Shown: piece after piece, positions 59,286 to 64,000 of the stretch
Layout of the letters: every line of letters begins with the position of its first letter
Position numbering within the stretch: position 1 is the first letter of the stretch
From: Streptomyces sp. CC228A
GTDB lineage: Bacteria > Actinomycetota > Actinomycetes > Streptomycetales > Streptomycetaceae
Direction of reading: 5' to 3'
DNA: 64,000 bases
Assembly: GCF_021390935.1 (NCBI RefSeq)
Contig: NZ_JAJPUI010000014.1
Coordinates: 17,999 to 81,998, forward strand
The notes under the pieces: model-generated
Seen by the model: the letters and a program-made list of their open reading frames with translations, nothing else
Told to the model about the DNA's origin: nothing
The model's database searches: none
Program-made: the position numbers and the translations under genes

Positions 59286-60464
59286 TCAGACCGGCCAGGG
59301 GTCGGCCAGGTCGTCCAGCCAGGCGCTCTGCCCTTCCGCCGTCACGGTGAGCCCGAAGCGCTCGTGACCGGGCTCGCCCCTGTCCCGCCACCACTGGTGG
59401 GCCGCCTCGGCCTCGTCCCACAGGCGGCGGGGGCCGGACTGCCATACCGACGCCGTGCCCGCGTCGCGGAACAGCACGCACGCCCACGACCGGTCACCGA
59501 GGCCGTACAGCCACACGGGCCGTGCGCCCTCGCGCTTCTCGGCCACCACGTGCACGCAGTCGCGCACGCGCAGCCCCACCGCGAACCGCTGGAGGCTGAA
59601 CCTGCTCTCCCCCAGGAAGGCCGCCTCCGACAGCTCGGTGGAGGACGTGGCACGGTCCCCCACGCCCCCGGTCACGTACTCCCCGTGGACCGGCGGGGCG
59701 ATCCGCTGGGCCCGCAGCTTCATGAACTCCACCGGCCCGGTGAACGCCCCCGACGCGCTGCGCCCGTCCCCGGCGACCACCAGCCGGGCCACCGCGTCAC
59801 CGTTCCCCCAGGGCGTCCCCCACGGGGCCACGATCACCCCGTGCGGCCGGCACTGGTCCACCCACGCGTACGGGATGGTCCGCAGCCCGCACGTGGCGGT
59901 GATCCGGTCGTACGGCGCGGCGTCGGGCCAACCCGCGGAGCCGTCGCCGTGGATGACGCGGACGGGCAGGCCGAACCGTTCCAGTGCCGTGCGCGCGGCA
60001 GCCGCCACAGCCCGGTCCACCTCGACGGTCACGACGTTCCCTGCGCCCAGCCGGTACGCCAGGAGGGCGGCGTTCCAGCCGGTGCCGGTACCGATCTCCA
60101 AGGTGCGGTGGCCCGGGGAGGCGTCCAGGTCCCGCAGCATGCGGAAGACGACGCTCGGCATGGACGCGGACGAGGTGGGCTCCGCCCCCGGTGCGGCGCC
60201 CCGGTGCCGGCCGTCGTCCCACTGGGTCACGATCGGCACGTCGGCGTCCGCGTAGCCCTGCCAGGTCTGCGGGTCGTCGCTCCGGGAGACGGGCACACTG
60301 CGCCCGGACGCCATGTCGAAGGGCCACATCAGGTCCGGCAGGAACGCCGCGCGGGGGACGTTCGTGTAGGCGGGCGCCCAGTCCGGGGAGAGGGCGCCGC
60401 CGGTCATGAGGACGCGCCCCAGCTCCGTGCGGCCGGGGCGGTCCTGGTGTGCGTGGGTGGTCAC
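59286..60464 (-). CDS. Protein-L-isoaspartate methyltransferase-like enzyme
   Basis: A 392-residue PCMT-like enzyme, longer than housekeeping Pcm (about 210). The PIMT N-terminus is seen in APAYTNVPRAAFLPDLMWPF and the SAM loop in HRTLEIGTGTGWNAALLAYR (about residue 125), with ITATCGLRTIPYAWVDQCRP after it. A C-terminal domain of about 170 residues (SRFSLQRFAVGLRVRDCVHV; WDEAEAAHQWWRDRGEPGHE) is typical of PIMTs linked to RiPP clusters (graspetide and lanthipeptide types). GTG 60464 starts 13 bases after a 43-codon peptide gene. No ATP-grasp or lanthipeptide synthetase gene is in the window. Confidence 0.88.
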   Translation of the reverse strand: MTTHAHQDRPGRTELGRVLMTGGALSPDWAPAYTNVPRAAFLPDLMWPFDMASGRSVPVSRSDDPQTWQGYADADVPIVTQWDDGRHRGAAPGAEPTSSASMPSVVFRMLRDLDASPGHRTLEIGTGTGWNAALLAYRLGAGNVVTVEVDRAVAAAARTALERFGLPVRVIHGDGSAGWPDAAPYDRITATCGLRTIPYAWVDQCRPHGVIVAPWGTPWGNGDAVARLVVAGDGRSASGAFTGPVEFMKLRAQRIAPPVHGEYVTGGVGDRATSSTELSEAAFLGESRFSLQRFAVGLRVRDCVHVVAEKREGARPVWLYGLGDRSWACVLFRDAGTASVWQSGPRRLWDEAEAAHQWWRDRGEPGHERFGLTVTAEGQSAWLDDLADPWPV

Positions 60465-60477
60465 GGTGGTGGCGGCC

Positions 60478-60609
60478 CTACTTCTTGGGCGGGTTGGGGA
60501 CGCCGGGCCCGCCGTCCGGGGTGGGCGGCTGGTGGGGGCCGAGGTAGGGCTCGCCCGGCAGGCCGTCGCCGCCGACGCCGGTGCGGTGGGTCTTCTCGGA
60601 AAGGGTCAT
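60478..60609 (-). CDS. 43-residue Gly/Pro-rich peptide, candidate PIMT substrate
   Basis: A short ORF with a strong AAGGAGACACGCC site before ATG 60609. It encodes MTLSEKTHRTGVGGDGLPGE followed by PYLGPHQPPTPDGGPGVPNP PKK. It has no Cys and little Ser/Thr, so it is not a lanthipeptide core. It contains two Asp-Gly pairs (GGDGL and TPDGG), the classic sites for succinimide and isoaspartate formation. It lies just upstream of and co-directional with the PIMT-like gene. A role as precursor or substrate is an inference. Confidence 0.6.
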   Translation of the reverse strand: MTLSEKTHRTGVGGDGLPGEPYLGPHQPPTPDGGPGVPNPPKK

Positions 60610-60686
60610 GGCGTGTCTCCTTTGTCTCTGTCTGCCGGGTGCGCGGCACTTGCCGGCCGACCGTCACACGGCCGCCGGGTGGGCCG

Positions 60687-60783
60687 TCCCCTGGCCCGGA
60701 CTCGAACCGGGGTCTCCGCGCGCTTCACGGGTGAGGTGTACGAGCTCCCGCGCGCGGGCTCTTCCTGACTGAGCTACCAGGGG
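60687..60783 (-). tRNA. tRNA-like gene with an enlarged (about 30-nt) anticodon loop
   Basis: On the minus strand, 97 bases: acceptor CCCCTGG pairs with CCAGGGG (7 bp), D arm GCTC-AGTCAGGAA-GAGC, T arm CCCGG-TTCGAGT-CCGGG, five-base variable loop GAGAC, discriminator A, no encoded CCA. The anticodon stem CGCGC/GCGCG (extendable to CCGCGCGC/GCGCGCGG) encloses 30 bases instead of seven, i.e. 23 extra. A normal anticodon cannot be assigned; the loop's 3' end GTGAAGC would give GAA. It may be a disrupted, intron-bearing or non-decoding tRNA. Confidence 0.75.
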
Positions 60784-60888
60784 TGGTGCCACCCCCGTGC
60801 CGGGCCGGTCCCGGCGGTGGGGGGGGTGCCTCTATGTCTTTCGTCAAGGCACCTCTGTCGGGTTTCGGGTGGTTCGGGCTTGCTGAAG

Positions 60889-62106
60889 CTATGCGGCGAG
60901 TTCGACGTCCGTCGGTGTCCGGGGTTCGTAGAAGGTGCCGTCGCGGAGCATGGCGAACAGGACGCTGATGCGTTGGCGGGCGAGGCGGAGGAGTGCCTGG
61001 GTGTGGGTTTTGCCGCGGGCTCGTTGCTTGTCGTAGTAGGTGCGGGAGGCCGGGTCGGCGTTCATGCAGGCGAAGGCCGAGAGGAACATCGCCCGTTTGA
61101 GCTGCCGGTTTCCGCCTCGGGGTGCGTGTTCGCCGTGGATCGAGGTCCCGGACTGCTTCGTGGTGGGTGCGAGGCCGGCGTAGGAGGCGAGGTGGGCGGC
61201 GGTGGGGAAGCTGGTGCCGTCGCCGACGGTAACCAGCAGGACGGCGGCGGTCCTGACGCCGACGCCGGGCATCGACGTCAGGACCGGGGAAAGAGGGTGA
61301 GCCTCCAGCAGAGCGTTGATCTGGGCTTCCATCGCCCGGCGCTGGGTGTGAACAGCGGTGAGCGAGGCGGCCAGGGAGGGGATCACGATGTCGAGGGTGC
61401 CGGTGCCCGGGACCACGACGGTCTGTTCGTCGAGCGCGTCGAAGACGTCGTCGATCAGCCGGGTGGCCATGCGCGGGGCCTTCGGGCGGATCAGCTCCAC
61501 GAGTCTGCGGCGGCCTGCCTTGCGCAGGGCGGCCGGGGATCCGTAGCGCTCCAGCAACCAGGTCACGGCCTGGTGGTCCAGGCGCGGGCCCAGGACGCGC
61601 TCCAGCGAGGGGTGGAACTGGGTGAGCAGACCGCGTATCCGGTTGGAGGTGCGGGTGGCCTCGGCGGCGAGGTCCTGGTCGAAGCCGACGAGCACGGTGA
61701 GCTCGGCAGTGATCTCGTCGGTCAGTTCCAGCGAGCGCAGGGTGTGCGGCATAGTCCGTGCGGCGTCCGCGATGACGGCGGCGTCTTTGGCGTCGGTCTT
61801 GGCCTCGCCCGGGTAGAGGTCGGCGATCCGGCGCATCGCGAGTCCGGGCAGGTAGGCGACCTGGCAGCCGGCGTCGCGGGCGACGGTCAGCGGCAGGGCG
61901 CCGATGGAGGCGGGCTGGTCCACGATCACCAGGACGGTGCCGAACTTGTCGCGCAGCTTGTCGAAGACGGCCCGCAGCCTGGGCTCGCTGTTGGGCAGCG
62001 GTTTGTCGAAGACCTTCTTCCCGCCCGGGGTGAGCCCATGACCGTGGTGGGCACTCTTGCCGACGTCCAGGCCCAGGAACACGCCCACGTCTTCGATCTC
62101 GAACAT
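60889..62106 (-). CDS. IS110-family transposase (DEDD recombinase)
   Basis: A 405-residue transposase. The N-terminal RuvC-like DEDD domain shows VGVFLGLDVGKSAHHGHGLT, TVLVIVDQPASIGALPLTVA and GEAKTDAKDAAVIADAARTM. The C-terminal Transposase_20 domain has LTSMPGVGVRTAAVLLVTVG and FPTAAHLASYAGLAPTTKQS, with the catalytic Ser region SIHGEHAPRGGNRQLKRAMF. The frame is intact (ATG 62106). IS110-group elements carry a noncoding bridge RNA in their end upstream of the gene. Ends were not located; a 7-bp inverted repeat GGTGCCT/AGGCACC (60825-60831 and 60847-60853) lies just past the stop. Confidence 0.93.
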   Translation of the reverse strand: MFEIEDVGVFLGLDVGKSAHHGHGLTPGGKKVFDKPLPNSEPRLRAVFDKLRDKFGTVLVIVDQPASIGALPLTVARDAGCQVAYLPGLAMRRIADLYPGEAKTDAKDAAVIADAARTMPHTLRSLELTDEITAELTVLVGFDQDLAAEATRTSNRIRGLLTQFHPSLERVLGPRLDHQAVTWLLERYGSPAALRKAGRRRLVELIRPKAPRMATRLIDDVFDALDEQTVVVPGTGTLDIVIPSLAASLTAVHTQRRAMEAQINALLEAHPLSPVLTSMPGVGVRTAAVLLVTVGDGTSFPTAAHLASYAGLAPTTKQSGTSIHGEHAPRGGNRQLKRAMFLSAFACMNADPASRTYYDKQRARGKTHTQALLRLARQRISVLFAMLRDGTFYEPRTPTDVELAA

Positions 62107-62407
62107 CGTGCCCCTTCCCAGGGGGTGTTGGCGGTGCCGGCCTCGGCTCGGGTGTCGTGCTCGCGCATCCACGTTATGCAGACCTGCCGCCCGCGAACTG
62201 TCCGGCATTGCGCCGGACCGGACGGTGGCCGGACCTCTGATCAGCGTCTCCGACGAACACCCCCGGACCCGGTGACACCACCCCCCAGGTCATGCCTTCG
62301 ACAGGGGGCAACAGTCATGCCGGGCCCGGAGGCCAGCGGCCCCGTTGCGGAGCCGCAGAAAACATAACGGGGAACCGGTACGGGGCATCCGGCACGGGGG
62401 CGGCGGT
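62107..62407. other. Noncoding flank of the IS110 transposase
   Basis: About 300 bases between the transposase ATG and the next leftward stop. It contains a short direct repeat GTCATGCC (about 62292 and 62318) and GC-rich potential stems such as CCGGCATTGCGCCGGACCGG near 62207. This is where an IS110-type bridge RNA would be expected, but I cannot define its ends. Confidence 0.4.
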
Positions 62408-62983
62408 CTACCGGTGGATCCCTTTGAGCCGCTCGCGATGGAGTCGGGCCAGGCCCCGCAGCTGGTCGCGCTCCCGGTCGGTGGCCGGCCGCAGCCGGTT
62501 CCAGTAGGCGTCCCACTGCCGGCCGGTCGGGCGGACGAGCCGCACCCTGGGCCCGTGGCATCCGGCCACCACGCCGGGCATCTCGTCGCCCAGGTCGTAC
62601 ACGGCCGCCCCGGGCCGCAGGTCGGAGGGGCGGGTGAAGGGGGACGGGCGGGCCCCGGCCACGGCGGTGGCCGTCCTGACCGCCGGTCGGGTTCGCTCGT
62701 GCGGATGACTCGCCAACTCGCGGTTGCACTCCTCGACTTCGCCGCGGCGGCCGGCGGACCGGGCCTCCTCCCGCTGCCTGGCGAGCGCCCCGCACACGTC
62801 GCAGCCGTCCACGGGGACGGGCTCCAGGACGGGGAGCGGCGCGGCCGACCGCTCCAGCCCGGCGAGGACCCGTGCCGGCAGTTCGGGGGTGGGCGGGGTG
62901 TGGTGCGCGTTCGAGTTCCCGGCAGTGAGCGGTGCCCATCCGGCGAACGTGCGCCCCTGCCCCGAGAAGTACGGCAGGCTCAT
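62408..62983 (-). CDS. Hypothetical protein next to the XRE regulator
   Basis: A 191-residue soluble protein starting MSLPYFSGQGRTFAGWAPLT, with a CxxC pair (VDGCDVCGALARQREEARSA, about residue 62) and an Arg-rich end (WNRLRPATDRERDQLRGLAR). The central part LRPGAAVYDLGDEMPGVVAG may form a small beta domain. ATG 62983 has GGAGAGGAG upstream. I recognise it only as a recurring Streptomyces hypothetical. It is divergent from the XRE gene across a 108-base spacer with a palindrome. Confidence 0.75.
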   Translation of the reverse strand: MSLPYFSGQGRTFAGWAPLTAGNSNAHHTPPTPELPARVLAGLERSAAPLPVLEPVPVDGCDVCGALARQREEARSAGRRGEVEECNRELASHPHERTRPAVRTATAVAGARPSPFTRPSDLRPGAAVYDLGDEMPGVVAGCHGPRVRLVRPTGRQWDAYWNRLRPATDRERDQLRGLARLHRERLKGIHR

Positions 62984-62998
62984 AGCCCGCTCCTCTCC

Positions 62999-63014
62999 GT
63001 AGTGGCGTCACTAC
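62999..63014. promoter_or_regulatory. Candidate operator in the divergent XRE spacer
   Basis: GTAGTG-GCGT-CACTAC is a perfect 6-bp inverted repeat with a four-base centre. It lies just upstream of the ATG of the leftward gene (62983) and about 80 bases before the XRE start. XRE-type regulators bind such palindromes, so autoregulation is plausible. Confidence 0.5.
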
Positions 63015-63091
63015 TCAGGGAGGTTCAGCGTGGCCCATGGAGGGGAACCATTCAACCAATCGGAACCGAACGAAGGGCTGGTGAAAGTCCC

Positions 63092-63925
63092 CTGAACCGC
63101 AAGGAGTTACACCCGGACAGCTCACCTCAGGCGGCGTACGGGGCACGTTTGCGCAGCTTGCGGGAAGCGCAGCGCTGGACACAGGATGAGCTGGCTGAGC
63201 GCACGGGATATTCCAGCGTGCACGTCTCGGCAGTGGAAACTGCTCGGAAGCCTCCAACCCTCCGGTTCGCACGCAGCCTGGACCGCGCCTTCGGCATCGA
63301 GGGCACGGAGACCTTCGAACGCCAGTGGCGCGAACTCCGCCAGGGCAGCCTGCTGGAGGGCTTCCCGGAGTACGTGGGCTACGAAGGCCGGGCAGCGGAG
63401 ATCCGGCTCTACGAGGTGGGCGTCATCCCGGGGCTGCTCCAAACGCCGGAGTACGCGGAGGCTCTGGCGGCTGATGCGGTACGACGGGGGGCCATCACCG
63501 CCGAACAGGCAGCTGAGCGCGTCGATGTCGTAGCGCGACGGCAAGCCGCGCTTGCGCGCACTCCCTCGCCCTTGATCCTTGCCGTGCTCGACGAAAGCTG
63601 CATCCGCCGGCCGATCGGCGGCGCCACGGTCATGGAAGCACAGTGCGAGCGCCTGCTGAGGTTCGCCGAGCAGCCCAACACCCTCTTGCAGATCGCGCTG
63701 TTCTCCATCGGAGTGCGACGACCGATGAACCTGCCGGTCTACATACTGACGATGCCTGACCGCTCGCTCATGCTGTACTCGGAGTCTGCGCAGCAGGGCC
63801 ACCTTGAGCGGGAAACCGCCTCTGTAGTGCCCATGCTGACGGCATACCATCAGTTGCAGGCGGAAGCACTGTCCCAAGCGGCATCCGTGGCCGTGATCGA
63901 GCAGCTTCGAAAGGGCACCCCGTGA
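63092..63925 (+). CDS. XRE-family regulator with DUF5753 domain, containing a TTA codon
   Basis: About 277 residues. The family start NRKELHPDSSPQAAYGARLR is preceded by CTG 63092, which seems to be the start codon; no ATG or GTG is in place in this frame. The helix-turn-helix is QRWTQDELAERTGYSSVHVS AVE (about residues 25-50). A DUF5753 domain follows (YEVGVIPGLLQTPEYAEALA, LILAVLDESCIRRPIGGATV, LQIALFSIGVRRPMNLPVYI, SVVPMLTAYHQLQAEALSQA). Codon 6 is TTA (63107-63109), so expression may depend on bldA. The stop overlaps the DUF397 start (GTGA). XRE-DUF397 pairs are common in Streptomyces. Confidence 0.88.
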   Translation: MNRKELHPDSSPQAAYGARLRSLREAQRWTQDELAERTGYSSVHVSAVETARKPPTLRFARSLDRAFGIEGTETFERQWRELRQGSLLEGFPEYVGYEGRAAEIRLYEVGVIPGLLQTPEYAEALAADAVRRGAITAEQAAERVDVVARRQAALARTPSPLILAVLDESCIRRPIGGATVMEAQCERLLRFAEQPNTLLQIALFSIGVRRPMNLPVYILTMPDRSLMLYSESAQQGHLERETASVVPMLTAYHQLQAEALSQAASVAVIEQLRKGTP

Positions 63926-64000
63926 CGACCGTATCTCTCCGTTGGGTCAAGTCCTCCTACAGCGACAACGGCGGCGCCTGCGTCGAGGTCGCCATGCTGC
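63922..64000 (+). CDS. DUF397 domain protein, 3' end cut off by the window edge
   Basis: Starts at GTG 63922, overlapping the XRE stop by four bases. The visible part reads VTTVSLRWVKSSYSDNGGAC followed by VEVAML, the standard DUF397 start (WxKSSYSxxxGxCVEV). These small proteins pair with XRE/DUF5753 regulators and probably modulate them. The remainder lies outside the window. Confidence 0.92.
   Translation, partial: MTTVSLRWVKSSYSDNGGACVEVAML

Noticed and set aside
59286..60464. Housekeeping protein-repair Pcm
   Set aside because: Too long (392 residues), with an extra C-terminal domain and a coupled peptide gene, which fits RiPP-type PIMTs better.
60478..60609. FxLD-type lanthipeptide precursor
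   Set aside because: No FxLD motif and no Cys/Ser/Thr-rich core in the 43-residue peptide.
60687..60783. Selenocysteine tRNA (selC), because of the 97-base length
   Set aside because: The extra length is in the anticodon loop, not the variable arm; the acceptor is 7 bp and the variable loop has five bases, and no TCA anticodon loop is present.

Overview
The window is a very GC-rich actinomycete chromosome segment, almost certainly Streptomyces. The evidence is strong third-position G/C bias, GTG and TTG starts, a tRNA-Leu(UAA) gene matching bldA, an rpfA-type gene with a c-di-AMP riboswitch, and a gene order (hut genes, cbs, thiolase, ABC transporter, cfa, ndh, ppx, DUF501, ftsB/divIC, eno, rpf genes, P450, mazG) that from memory resembles the SCO3070-SCO3101 region of S. 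coelicolor. No database was consulted.

Layout. 0-9 kb: small membrane proteins, an MpaB-type oxygenase, a fasciclin protein, and a group with a MerR-type regulator, a zinc-finger anti-sigma-like protein, an ECF sigma factor and a photolyase, followed by a coupled DUF2945/DUF3140 pair and a pyrimidine-dimer-glycosylase-like gene. 9-12 kb: MarR regulator and MMPL exporter with an AT-rich operator between them. 12.5-18.1 kb: histidine utilisation operon hutU-M20-hutF-hutI, divergent from a PLP decarboxylase. 20-22 kb: a roadblock/PATAN-like signalling cassette. 22-29 kb: membrane protein, RpiR regulator, cystathionine beta-synthase, SGNH hydrolase, thiolase. 29.8-30.9 kb: an intact IS630-family element inserted in the stop codon of a small gene. 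31-34 kb: DUF4287, Bax-inhibitor-1-like protein, bldA.

34-56 kb is mostly conserved core: FtsX-type ABC transporter, cyclopropane-fatty-acid synthase, NADH dehydrogenase, Ppx/GppA, DUF501, FtsB/DivIC, enolase, two resuscitation-promoting-factor/LysM proteins, cytochrome P450, MazG, a SurA-like lipoprotein, and a cell-surface glycan group (GtrA, DPM1-like glycosyltransferase, YfhO, Rossmann methyltransferase-like). 56-59 kb holds a Ser/Thr protein kinase and a membrane partner. 59-64 kb is accessory: an isoaspartyl-methyltransferase-like enzyme preceded by a 43-residue Gly/Pro-rich peptide gene with two Asp-Gly sites, a tRNA-like gene with an enlarged anticodon loop, an IS110-family transposase, and an XRE/DUF397 pair whose regulator has a TTA codon near its start.

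Two window-wide properties matter. First, at least five genes are split in a way that one-base deletions would explain, mostly in GC-rich linkers, so many of the broken genes are probably sequencing artefacts. Second, several intergenic spacers carry short tandem repeats (15, 20, about 25, 36-37 and 41 bp units), usually between two genes read in the same direction.
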